Assembly: GCA_964235605.1 (NCBI GenBank)
Contig: CAXSCR010000035.1
Coordinates: 1 to 49,782 of the forward strand
DNA: 49,782 nt
DNA from: DATCRE01 sp964235605
Lineage (GTDB): Bacteria; Bacteroidota; Bacteroidia; Cytophagales; Cyclobacteriaceae
Direction: 5' to 3'
The notes beneath the pieces were generated by a model. That model was not told where the DNA came from, searched no databases, and worked only from the letters and a program-made list of their open reading frames with translations. Made by a program: the position numbers and the translations under genes. Of this stretch, positions 36,601-43,579 are shown in pieces (positions within the stretch are counted from its first letter, which is position 1; each line of letters begins with the position of its first letter).

Positions 36601-38542
36601 CAATTGGTTGATAGAAGGGTTGAATCCATTCATAGGGGAACAACACTTACAAAGTGTGTCTGATGGACTTGGTCAAACCTTAGCGTTTACACCACGAGTT
36701 GCTATAGGTACAGATCCAATATCTTCAGCAACCATGCACTTAAATCTTAATGGAGATGGTGTTACATGGCAAATTATTCCTCAATCGCCTACTGCAAAAA
36801 TGGTGAACACGCGTTTTGCGATGAATCCAGACAGAACAATGTCTATATTAGTAGCTGATAGCACTGGCGCAGCTTCGTACGTAAAGATTCCGGGTACAGT
36901 ACCAACGGGGTATTTTGATTGGAGAATTGAAATTGTTAGAGCTACATCTGAATTTACTATCTACATTAATAATGAATTAGTGTTTGTAGGACAAGGTTTT
37001 GCAGGTAACATAGAGCAAATTGCTTTATTGACTTTAATGGAAGAAGCAGGATCTGTATTGGATATTGATGACCTAGCGATATTGGACGGGGCGCCACAAG
37101 CGCCATGGTTATCAGTTAGTCCTAAATCTGGTACTGTAGCACCTGGCAGTTCAGTTACAGTAGATGTTACATTCAACGCAACTGAATTAAAAAAAGGAGT
37201 TTATACCGACACGTTGAACATTTCAAGCAACGATCCTAAAACACCGTGGACTTTCGTACCTGTAACACTTGTTGTTGACTCAAACATACCTCCTGTATTA
37301 GCAGTGGTTGATGACTTAACCGTACTTGAAGGACAAACTGTAAACGTAACGTTCACAGCTACAGATGAAGATGATGCCGTAGTAAAAGTTACTTTATTAG
37401 GCGCACCAAAGTTTATAACACAAGTAAGTAAGGGTAACGGAACAGCTACATATAGAATTAAGCCTGTTGTTGGTGATGAAGGTGAGTATAGTTTACTAGT
37501 AGAAGCAAAAGATGCACGCGGTGCAACTGATTATGATACCGTTCATCTTTCTGTAATACAATTTGCGGTAACAAGCTTTACGCTAATAAATGAGCGCACA
37601 GGCGAAGAACTTGCTGAGTTCACAGATGCAATCACTATTAACATGCCTGACTCTGAACATCCTTACATAAATGTTCGTGCTAATACTACACCACCTACAG
37701 TTGGAAGTGTTAAGTTTAAACTTGATAACATACAACGCAACATTGACAACACAAATCCTTACACATTAAAGGCTAAGTTGTTATCTGGATTGGGAGTAGG
37801 TAAGTACGTTCTATATGGCGAGCCATTCACTGAAAAGAGTGGTCATGGTCAACGCGGTAAGAAGAAGCAAGCTGTAATTACGGTAATCAATCAGTTGACT
37901 TGGGTTAAAGACTTCAGTCTAATTGATAAGCGCACTGGCGCTGTTATCACTACTTTCGATGATAGCTTAACTGTTGATGCTGCCGATTCTAATTTTGTTA
38001 ACCTAAACATTCGTGCAAATACAAGCTCAGCACCAGTGGGAAGTGTTAAATTCCTTATAGATGGCAAACAGAGAAATATTGATAATGACAAGCCATATAT
38101 ATTCAAGGAAAAAGAATTACAGATTCAGCCTGTAGGAAATCATGTACTTCGTGCAGAGCCATTCACAGAAGCGGCTGCTAAAGGTCAACGTGGAGAAAGT
38201 AATACGGCTATTATAACAATCGTAAACTCTGCGAATCCTGCTGCTAGATCAGCGTCTATTCAAGAGCACCTTAGCATTGAAGGAGGTAAAGGATTTAATG
38301 TTTTCCCAATTCCTGTTAAGGATAAGCTTTATGTTTCTCTATCTGCAAAAATAGATGGTGATATAGAAGTGACAATCGTAAATGTTCGTGGCCAAATCAT
38401 TCATACAGCCCGTGTAGCGGCCGAGTTGATTGATGGATACACTATTAATACGTCTACACTTAATATGACACCTGGTGTTTATTATATCAGACTTCAAGAT
38501 CAAAAAGGAAATCAAGAAGTTAAGAAGCTTGTTAAGGAATAA
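30608..38542 (+). CDS. Giant multidomain subtilisin-like (S8) protease with T9SS sorting domain
   Basis: 2644 residues. Signal peptide 1-27; S8 propeptide-like region to about 160; catalytic domain about 165-510 with triad Asp214 (VTDGG), His268 (AHGTHVGG) and Ser449 (GTSMACPH). Then fibronectin III (515-620), several ASPM/SPD-2/Hydin-like 'choice-of-anchor D' beta domains, a flavodoxin-like ThuA / glutamine-amidotransferase-type domain (about 928-1134), two near-duplicate lectin-like domains (about 1298-1490 and 1972-2163), a jelly-roll domain between them (1651-1816), a cadherin-like domain (2227-2318), two repeated units of about 110 residues (2320-2428 and 2432-2541) and a type A T9SS sorting domain (2561-2644). 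It should be secreted through T9SS to the cell surface. It ends at a strong terminator; monocistronic. Confidence 0.93.
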   Translation: MKQVYLLSRFNLIICFLLFLVANLSQAQTLSSINEGTLRIKVSEQLATQLEKSKLSRDANNVLLTGIKSFDNVNRQFSVRELKRVFRPAGKFEQKHRKHKLHLWYEVKMDNAASVIKALAVYEALPEVLLSEPVYKKMIIGSDNKNFGPVIYDIADKKKSAVTLPGASNDPMLPQQWHYNNTGQTGGTPGADIKLFQAWGIETGKPNVIVAVTDGGIQVNHPDLAANMWINTDEIPGNGIDDDNNGYKDDYNGYGFGDNTGAMAGDAHGTHVGGTIAAVNNNGIGVAGVAGGSGTGDGARLMSCAAFGATGTGGFEDTYVYAADNGAVISQNSWGYTTAGVFDQVVLDGIDYFISEAGKDENGNQVGPMNGGIVIFAAGNNNTNASHYPGFYAPTLSVAATTHQDKKAWYSNFGDWVDIAAPGGETNVANQGVLSTTSNNQYAFFQGTSMACPHMSGLAALIVSKFGGTGFTPKMLRDRLMQTVDNIDAAHPQFAGQLGAGRINAFKALQQDDNAPPEAIDDLAAINVGITTLTLTWTSPTDVGSGSASSYDIRYSTTPITDANFNSVPQVAIPPAPKPAGSQESYTFKSLTPGTTYYFAIKSADFFSNTSAISNVVEQATNFAPVMVVSPTVINETLQTAQTSTKTFTISNNGEGPLEFTLVTTAYFASVTPISGIIAPHESMEVTVTFDSNGLLAGSYEQLIVVNNNDPAFDPANPLRIRLILKVTNNGAPIASVNPEAVDFGNVFVGGSLTKTVQIYNAGSDPLIISSVTSDDADFVANFSDSITVAAFDSASIEITFNPSALGAVAGTISIATNDASNSTLQVSVTGRGVEAPNIVVSPESLSETLNTDNIAVQYLTIKNTGESDLEFAIEVADGTDSVSTVKNITITSNGSSVKNAGEKQGAKPNGQASQTFAIKSVSLSAVKTKVLILTPDDNLSDVATILNSFEDVEATVFAKSGLPTLTVADLEGYQIVFVTNNTTWQASGVSSETVGNVLADYADQGGKVLVNQFAYSYDDWKMAGRFIDGQYGPFLPSTADANLEVELGDIVLPGHQIMEGVEVLKYTGYVQNVSLAPGATAIAKWSNGDLFLAANSNVVALNLLPSLGDGNALQWTGDLPTLYQNAIHYLVSSGSFVSVDPQEGVVAPNSEIQVAVTFDASGLDKGTYSSSLNITSNDPNEPLVSVATVLTVLGEEFIVVPDSLYEELEKEETSNRTIVLSNNGLKNVTFDVSVKNTGVSSVVIQKKTSVSKYDLAGAAKSAEKKKQNKVRSHVNVKGINSFVNNSSKRPAITAIGVEQYATDFEDFALGDIEGQNGWSGQWSNWMISTSNAVSGAQHIRSVSDGLGLTLAFSPEIATGTKTKSSTTMRVNLDGLGTTWQVIPQSNAEGRLNTRIQFSPDGSAQALVNLGNDEGEFVEISAAVPNGYFDLTIEVDRKNTEFNVYFNSDKVFTGKGFSGNIDQVVFLSLMEETGQIFDVDDFKIIDGKNESVFPYITVSPTSGNLGAGESVSITVKFNSNAIDFGTFNSDIIIDLDKRRKTLVVPAVLRVIGDPDIQVDPTVLQATVPYKGDTTRTFEITNTGGNPLIYSLQVIGASTDVSKLPAEPVSKFAKWKTDSRITAKLAKDVQLSRKDVSKQSQTISALSGVALLTENFNGETFPPKGWDIVDNAGSGIIWKKAAAWDEENYSGTGEAATVSSDKASFIEYDVELITPTISVNGYKNVAVQYNANYQNISNIDFFDLDIQVEGSTTWTSVLRWNEDHGTFRAKPGESVTVDLDKFLDDATSFKLRWHYYDPRTGDYDWYAQVDDVVILGDARAWLTVAPASDTIPVRGSQIVTAYFNAEDIEAGRYVSGILVNSNSVAHPIVGIVASLTVLDPAIIEVSPDSLYQELMVGETETRRLTISNTGVSPLTYSFESTATPVPSGITKKRVESKNIRTTVTPATSPKDLRAALHSGSTTVFSGSNTVFAVEQYATSFEEFEPGDINGQLGWTGQFSNWLIEGLNPFIGEQHLQSVSDGLGQTLAFTPRVAIGTDPISSATMHLNLNGDGVTWQIIPQSPTAKMVNTRFAMNPDRTMSILVADSTGAASYVKIPGTVPTGYFDWRIEIVRATSEFTIYINNELVFVGQGFAGNIEQIALLTLMEEAGSVLDIDDLAILDGAPQAPWLSVSPKSGTVAPGSSVTVDVTFNATELKKGVYTDTLNISSNDPKTPWTFVPVTLVVDSNIPPVLAVVDDLTVLEGQTVNVTFTATDEDDAVVKVTLLGAPKFITQVSKGNGTATYRIKPVVGDEGEYSLLVEAKDARGATDYDTVHLSVIQFAVTSFTLINERTGEELAEFTDAITINMPDSEHPYINVRANTTPPTVGSVKFKLDNIQRNIDNTNPYTLKAKLLSGLGVGKYVLYGEPFTEKSGHGQRGKKKQAVITVINQLTWVKDFSLIDKRTGAVITTFDDSLTVDAADSNFVNLNIRANTSSAPVGSVKFLIDGKQRNIDNDKPYIFKEKELQIQPVGNHVLRAEPFTEAAAKGQRGESNTAIITIVNSANPAARSASIQEHLSIEGGKGFNVFPIPVKDKLYVSLSAKIDGDIEVTIVNVRGQIIHTARVAAELIDGYTINTSTLNMTPGVYYIRLQDQKGNQEVKKLVKE

Positions 38543-38572
38543 CTTTCATATAAATGAGATAAAACCAAACCG

Positions 38573-38604
38573 AAAGGCGGGAGAGAAATCTTCCGCTTTT
38601 TTTT
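38573..38604 (+). terminator. Terminator of the giant protease gene
   Basis: A 12-bp stem (AAAGGCGGGAGA / TCTTCCGCTTTT, two G-T pairs) with loop GAAA runs into eight T. Confidence 0.88.
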
Positions 38605-38746
38605 ATCCTTTTGGTGCTAAAGTATGTGTCGTGTTAGAATTATAAATATCCCTTAATTAAATAGCTTACATCAGAATAGACATTTTTAAAAGATTAAAAG
38701 CGCATGGTTATAGCTTTATTAAATTAGTGATCAAATTTCCCTGTAG

Positions 38747-39169
38747 ATGAAAGAATACTACAAAGACAAAACGGCTAGGGTCTACTATGATCCTCAACTA
38801 CGCACGCTGTTTTTAGAAGATATAAGCAAAGTGATGAACGATAACCAATTTATATCATCAACTCTGCTGTATAGAGGCTCTCTACAGTTGGATACAACCA
38901 ACTTTGTCGCTGATATCCGTAAGATGGGTATCATCAGTGTAAACTCGCAAAAAATGTGTACTTGAGAATTTATTACCAGGAATGATAAATCATCTGAATG
39001 GTAAGATGCTTTTCATGCCCCATTAATTGACCCGTCTGAGATATTGTAAAAAGTTTCGGGCGCAAATATAAAAATAGGTAAAGCGAAGTCGCTAAGGATT
39101 TTGAAGTAATGCAATTTCTCTGATGAAATTGAATTGAAAGATTATTTAATGGATTTTAGAAATAAATAG
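38747..39169 (+). pseudogene. Decayed STAS-like cytosolic protein
   Basis: Reads well from MKEYYKDKTARVYYDPQLRTL for about 65 residues, then breaks. Later frames continue the same protein: LENLLPGMINHLNGKM, LIDPSEI, KVSGANIK and finally FSDEIELKDYLMDFRNK before a stop. At least two frameshifts and two in-frame stops are present. The intact form would be about 140 residues. The fold looks like the STAS / SpoIIAA type from its strand-helix rhythm, but this is a weak call. Confidence 0.75.
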
Positions 39170-39197
39170 CAGTTAGTCTTGGGTTGTAACATCTAAA

Positions 39198-39227
39198 ATA
39201 ATAGCGCAAGGGGGCTTGCGCTATTAT
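39198..39227. terminator. Perfect hairpin, probably a terminator
   Basis: A 13-bp perfect stem (ATAATAGCGCAAG / CTTGCGCTATTAT) with a 4-base loop. On the minus strand it continues TTTTAG, so it best fits as a terminator for minus-strand transcription; on the plus strand there is no T-run. Confidence 0.6.
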
Positions 39228-39259
39228 AAAGGGGGTAATTAACAGCTTAAATGCTATGT

Positions 39260-39385
39260 TTAATAAGTGACGGTACCGCCTCTAGGAAAGTAGCAGCTAA
39301 CTAAAAAGCTTTCCAGGGCGACAGCTTTTAATGTGTTGAAAGGATCTTTTATAATGGTCAATGAAAAAGGTTGAGGGGGTAACAT
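39260..39385 (-). CDS. Possible 41-residue protein
   Basis: A short frame (starts MLPPQPFSLTIIKDPF, ends CYFPRGGTVTY) that stops 33 bases before the perfect hairpin at 39198-39227. The same frame continues upstream through one in-frame TGA to another ATG near 39480, so it may be the tail of a decayed longer gene. No family recognised. Confidence 0.25.
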   Translation of the reverse strand: MLPPQPFSLTIIKDPFNTLKAVALESFLVSCYFPRGGTVTY

Positions 39386-39572
39386 TAACCTTTCCTTGAC
39401 ACGATTCAAAAGTAAGTATAAGGTAAGTCATGTAAAACATGCAACTATTAAGTGGTGCGTTTCAATGTGTAGCATGGTAGGTTGACTTACTAACTGGGAA
39501 TTTAATAAGGCATATTATAGGGCCTATCCTCACATAATACATGTACAAATCGCGGCATATTCACAAAAGGAA
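39386..39572. other. Intergenic between decayed genes
   Basis: Together with 39170-39259 this makes up the non-coding part of the 400 bases between two pseudogenes. Nothing else is recognised. Confidence 0.4.
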
Positions 39573-40361
39573 TTACTCAGAGCAGGGTAGAATTATATGA
39601 AATGTGGATCTCATACCTTCATGTGAGGTTGCATAGATGTCGCCTTGATGATTTTGTACGTTCTTCTTACAGAGGGATAAACGATTCCAGTTCCTTCATA
39701 CGCCGCTTTGCTGTGTAATCGCTTAAATAATTCAAAAATATGCTCTGCATACACTTTTTCGAATCCTATACCATTATCCCTAAAGTCTATCTGCACATAG
39801 TTTCATTTTGGATCTAACTGGTTTCGTGGCTTCTATTTCTTTTGAAGATACTTTTTTAACATAAATATCTATTTGTGGAGGCACATTAGGTTAAGAGAAC
39901 TTAAGTGCATTGTTTAGCAGGTTATGAAACAATTGATTCAATTGTCCATGTACAGCATGGAGTATGGGTAAAGGGTTTTTGGTGATTTTTTAAGGGCAAG
40001 ATTAAAGTCAGTTACATCCACGGCAGTGCTTAATACGCCGTGGACGTTGCCTTTCTCATCAAGCAAGGGTGTTAAGTTGTAATTGAAATAGTAATATTTA
40101 AGTTCGTCATTAACAAGTAAATCTAAGCGTTGATTGTTTTTATGAATAGATATACCTGTAAAATAGACTTCATTGCGCTGTGTAAATATTTCTTGATTAT
40201 TTAATTCTGGCAACACTTCAGAATACAGCTTGCCCCAAACGTTTCGCATTGATTGGAGGATAATTGTATTCTCATTTCTTTACGTAAGTATACGCCAATG
40301 GCGAATGGAGTATGTTTGGGGAGATGTTAATCTTTATAAATGATTGTTGATTATTCGACAT
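39573..40361 (-). pseudogene. Decayed PAS-domain sensor histidine kinase
   Basis: The start MSNNQQSFIKINIS and, after a frameshift, a PAS domain (RNVWGKLYSEVLPELNNQ to GVLSTAVDVTDFN) are readable. The frame then jumps directly into a HATPase_c domain: GQLNQLFHNLLNNALKFS (N box), an in-frame stop, FRDNGIGF (G1 box), FELFKRLHSKAAYEGTGI and, after a shift, LSLCKKNVQNHQGDIYATS (G2 region). The HisKA dimer domain with the phosphorylated His is missing, so a deletion came with the point damage. No response regulator is nearby. Confidence 0.88.
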
Positions 40362-40719
40362 GTGAACGATAGATCGCTAGTTTGACTGAATGCCCATAGG
40401 CCTTACATGTAGTTTAGACAACATAAAAGTGGTATAGCACTTGCACAGCTTGATTAATTAATTAGGTGTTTAAAAGTGTACACTACTGCTTAAGTCTATC
40501 ATTGCAAATAACTTCATACCTCTGACCAATGCAAAAACTGTTTTATAACAGCCCGCTGATTTTTGTTCTTTCGTTTCGAATGCTCAAGCCATTGATAAAC
40601 TTAACTAATATAAAAAATTACCAAGCGGTAGAAATGTATAGCTGATTTCTACTTTTATTAACCTATCAATTATTACATTTATTAAAACATACTAAATATT
40701 TTCACAAAATAACCCTTCC
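40362..40719. other. Intergenic, no gene seen
   Basis: About 360 AT-rich bases between divergent genes. No clear promoter match, RNA or repeat was found. Confidence 0.45.
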
Positions 40720-41655
40720 ATGAGACAAATTCTGATAACCTTATGTTCTATTGCAATTTCACATTTCAGCTTATCACAAGCCCTACCGAAAGAGTACTAT
40801 CGTTTTATTAGAAACGCCGAGACGGCATACCACAGTAAAGATTATAAAGCTTCAGCTAATTACTACGCATCTGCATTTCAATCCAGCGGTTTGAAAGGAT
40901 TGTCTAACGACAGATACAATGCTGCTTGCTGCTTGGCATTGTCAGGCAATGAAGATAGTGCTTTCTTTCAACTAGAAAGAGTTGTTATAAATTTTAATTA
41001 TTCAAACTATGGACATATTATAGCTGATGCTGACTTAAATAGTCTACATGAAGACAAACGGTGGAAACCTCTCCTAGAACTAATAAAGCAAAATAAAGAG
41101 AAGGCCGAAGTGAAGCTAAATAAGCCACTCGCAAAACAGCTTGACAGCATATACACGGAAGACCAAAAGTATCGTCAAATGATGGGAGAGGTTGAAAGTA
41201 AACACGGATTTGAATCAAAGGAAATGAAAAGTCTTTTCAATGTCATGAATAGAAATGATTCAATCAATTTAATTACAGTTACGTATGTTTTGGACAATTT
41301 TGGTTGGTTAGGAGCTGATGTTGTTGGTCATCAAGGTAACAGTACCTTATTTCTTGTGATACAACATTCCAATCCAAAGACTCAAGAGAAGTATTTGCCC
41401 ATGATGCGAGATGCAGTTATTAAAGGAAACGCTCAAGCAGATGCCTTAGCATTACTCGAGGATAGGGTTGCATTAGGCCAAGGCAAGAAGCAGATTTACG
41501 GCAGCCAAATTCGAAGAGACGAGCAGACTAAGAAATACTATTTTGCCCCAATAGAGGATGAGGCAAAGGTAAATGAGAGAAGAGCTTCTGCTGGGCTAGA
41601 ACCTATTGAAGAATACGCTGACCGTTGGAATATTGAATACAAGTTTGTGAAATGA
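40720..41655 (+). CDS. Exported TPR and DUF6624 protein
   Basis: 311 residues. Signal peptide 1-19 (ends SLSQ). Residues 22-125 look like tetratricopeptide helices (YRFIRNAETAYHSKDYKASANYYASAF, RYNAACCLALSGNEDSAFFQLE). Residues 140-311 match the DUF6624 pattern (DQKYRQMM, NDSINL, GWLGADVVGHQGNSTLFLVIQH, YLPMMRDAVIKGNA, LEDRVALGQGKKQIYGSQ). Function unknown; such genes are common as isolated genes in Bacteroidota. It is intact although it sits among pseudogenes. Confidence 0.8.
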   Translation: MRQILITLCSIAISHFSLSQALPKEYYRFIRNAETAYHSKDYKASANYYASAFQSSGLKGLSNDRYNAACCLALSGNEDSAFFQLERVVINFNYSNYGHIIADADLNSLHEDKRWKPLLELIKQNKEKAEVKLNKPLAKQLDSIYTEDQKYRQMMGEVESKHGFESKEMKSLFNVMNRNDSINLITVTYVLDNFGWLGADVVGHQGNSTLFLVIQHSNPKTQEKYLPMMRDAVIKGNAQADALALLEDRVALGQGKKQIYGSQIRRDEQTKKYYFAPIEDEAKVNERRASAGLEPIEEYADRWNIEYKFVK

Positions 41656-42042
41656 CCCCACATTAGCAAGTTAGTGATGTGGTTGCCTGGTAGCTGATGG
41701 TGTTATAGATAGACATCATTCCATTAATATTTTATGAAGATCTTTAGAACATAAACCTACATTCTGGAATGAAAAAGCCACATATAAAATAGGTAAAACT
41801 TTGAAAAAAGTGCTGTTATCCCCATCCTATCAAATTATTATAGATTCATTGGGTCAAAAGAAATCGCCACGAAAATTCATTAAAATCCATTGGATAAATA
41901 GGTGAGGGGTTAAGGATATAGCCAATTCATCGCAACTTTTATCAAGGAAGAGATTGCTACCGATTAATATATGGTATCTGCTATATTGGTAGATATCGGC
42001 AATGTGTATATTTGGTTAACGGTAGCCTATAGCAGACAATAA
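41656..42042. other. Intergenic with a promoter at its right end
   Basis: A short hairpin (CCACAT / ATGTGG, 41658-41682) follows the DUF6624 gene but has no T-run. The last 70 bases hold the promoter described next. The rest shows nothing. Confidence 0.5.
41975..42038 (+). promoter_or_regulatory. Consensus promoter flanked by an inverted repeat
   Basis: TTG (41986-41988), 18-base spacer and TATATTTG (42007-42014), a full -7 match, 22 bases from the predicted start to the ATG at 42043. Arms TATCTGCTATA (41975-41985) and TATAGCAGACA (42028-42038) are inverted repeats matching at 10 of 11 positions. One lies just upstream of the -33 element, the other just after the transcript start. This looks like a pair of operator half sites, possibly a loop-forming repressor target. 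Confidence 0.55.
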
Positions 42043-42657
42043 ATGGACAAATATTATAACATAGCAACAAAATTTATAAAAGAAGCAGGTGATAATTATG
42101 CTATCGTAAAGGAAAGCATCAAGGACTTAGATGATTACTACTGCTTCACCTATCACACGACACCTGCAATGCCAGATGGTCCAGGTTATAATTTTATTAA
42201 CAAGAAAGACGATCGAATATTTTCCTACGAAAGTGGTGTTTTATTTGCAAGTGCTTTAAAAGACCTTGTAGAACAATTAACCATAGAAGCAAGAATTAAA
42301 GTTCATAAGGCGGATTTTAACATTAAGACAAGGTTTGATATTCTCATTGTTGGGATTAAGAACGAAAACCTTCTAACAAATACCCTTATAAAGCATGCAA
42401 CATATTATGTCGTTCCGGAAATAGTAGGAGATTCAATTACTAGAACGGAAAAGAATTATTATAGTGAAGTTTTAGAGGAGAGGTTGAAATATTTACCAAC
42501 AATTTTCCGGGGAATTAAATTAGAGAATGGTCCCTATCTAATAGATGAGTTGATAAAAACTGAAAGTTGTGAGTTTAATCTACTCAAGCATATTGAAAGG
42601 CAATATGCTAAAGATACCAAGGAATCAACGAATAAGGATCTCGCCCCTGTATGGTAA
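42043..42657 (+). CDS. Hypothetical cytosolic protein, possibly immunity-like
   Basis: 204 residues, no signal peptide, no confident family. The first 70 residues (DYYCFTYHTTPAMPDGPGYNFINKKDDRIFSYESG) faintly resemble the Imm35 / YrhB immunity fold, in which a strand pair is followed by a lysine-rich turn. Residues 95-204 are mixed alpha/beta with no motif recognised. It is a single gene in a decayed region with a strong, possibly controlled promoter. A toxin partner is not seen. Codon use looks like its neighbours. Confidence 0.55.
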   Translation: MDKYYNIATKFIKEAGDNYAIVKESIKDLDDYYCFTYHTTPAMPDGPGYNFINKKDDRIFSYESGVLFASALKDLVEQLTIEARIKVHKADFNIKTRFDILIVGIKNENLLTNTLIKHATYYVVPEIVGDSITRTEKNYYSEVLEERLKYLPTIFRGIKLENGPYLIDELIKTESCEFNLLKHIERQYAKDTKESTNKDLAPVW

Positions 42658-42912
42658 GTTATAATGGGTTGCTGTTACTTTGCTACTTTAAATATTAATT
42701 GGCCTGTCTATTATGCACGGTGCAAACCATGGTGCTTACTCTAAGAAACCATGGATAAATAAGACTTAAGACGTTGTAACGGATGACAATAGAATATAAC
42801 TACAAAGCCAATCAGCAGAGTTTGTGAACACCATTAGTTCTCTGTTCAGTGCCTATGCACTGACTAGAAATATATTGCGAAGAATAATGGTTTTGCTGAT
42901 ATTTTCTTTTCA

Positions 42913-43117
42913 TTAACTTTTTCTGATGCCAAAAGCGCCTTTGATGATAAGGATGATCGTATAAGCAATACCAATAAAATAATGAATACAAAATAGCATG
43001 AATTGATTCTCATTTAAACTCGATGTATTCACAAATTGAATACAATCCAAACGAAGTGGTTAGCAAGAGATATCCAATATAAATCAGATACTTGCTTGGT
43101 TCAGAGAACTTGTTCAT
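42913..43117 (-). pseudogene. Frameshifted small membrane protein
   Basis: MNKFSEPSKYLIYIGYLLLTT begins a frame with one membrane segment and stops after EYIEFK. Shifting by one base continues as NENQFMLFCIHYFIGIAYTIILIIKG and AFGIRKS, a second membrane segment. Together this is a two-helix protein of about 68 residues with one frameshift. No family recognised. Confidence 0.5.
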
Positions 43118-43216
43118 GTTAGGCTTGTCTTGTGGGTGCAATAATTTGTGCTTCCATATTGTTTATTTTTTGATTTTAAAAGTACTTTGCATTTCAAAGT
43201 GATTGGGTAAATTTTT

Positions 43217-43446
43217 TTACTTGCCTTGGCCTTTAATTAAATTTTCTAAAGCTTTTAGATGTGTATGAAAAGCTTTCCTTCCTTCCTAGAAGCACTATAA
43301 GTTGTATTTGGCTTTTTGCCTACGAATTGTTTATCCACAATTATGTATTTAAGTTCTTCCAAGGATTTTATATGACTAGCCAAATTTCCATCCGACAAAC
43401 TAAGGAGATCCTTCAACGTATTAAAATCAGTCGTATCATTAACCAT
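43217..43446 (-). pseudogene. Broken winged-helix regulator (PF13601-like)
   Basis: Reads MVNDTTDFNTLKDLLSLSDG, NLASHIKSLEELKYI, QFVGKKPNTTYSASRK, the conserved middle of MarR/ArsR-like winged-helix proteins. A one-base shift near 43275 then gives FHTHLKALENLIKGQGK, the usual C-terminus. Homologues have about 20 more N-terminal residues, which are absent here. Its ATG overlaps the stop of the membrane fragment upstream (ATGGTTAA). Confidence 0.75.
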
Positions 43447-43552
43447 TAATTAAGTATTCTCCTAAGTCTTGTAATTCTAGATATGAATACGCAATGTATG
43501 CGCCCACCAATGCATAGACGCCAGCAAACACGCCTGAAAGCCACTTAGTGAT
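43439..43552 (-). pseudogene. C-terminal fragment of a membrane protein
   Basis: A frame without start reads ITKWLSGVFAGVYALVGAYI and YSYLELQDLGEYLING before its stop, a hydrophobic segment with a polar tail. A stop codon lies directly before it; the frame before that stop (PFGLLAGLS) is also hydrophobic. It seems to be the remains of a gene once coupled to the winged-helix gene. Confidence 0.4.
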
Positions 43553-43579
43553 TTAACTCAACCCAGCAAGTAAACCAAA

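Noticed and set aside
39268..39303. TGACGGTACC followed by GCTAAC, similar to a 16S rRNA stretch
   Set aside because: Spacing and the rest of the sequence differ from 16S rRNA, and no further rRNA sequence follows.
41658..41682. Hairpin after the DUF6624 gene as a terminator
   Set aside because: The stem is short and G-rich sequence, not a T-run, follows on the plus strand.
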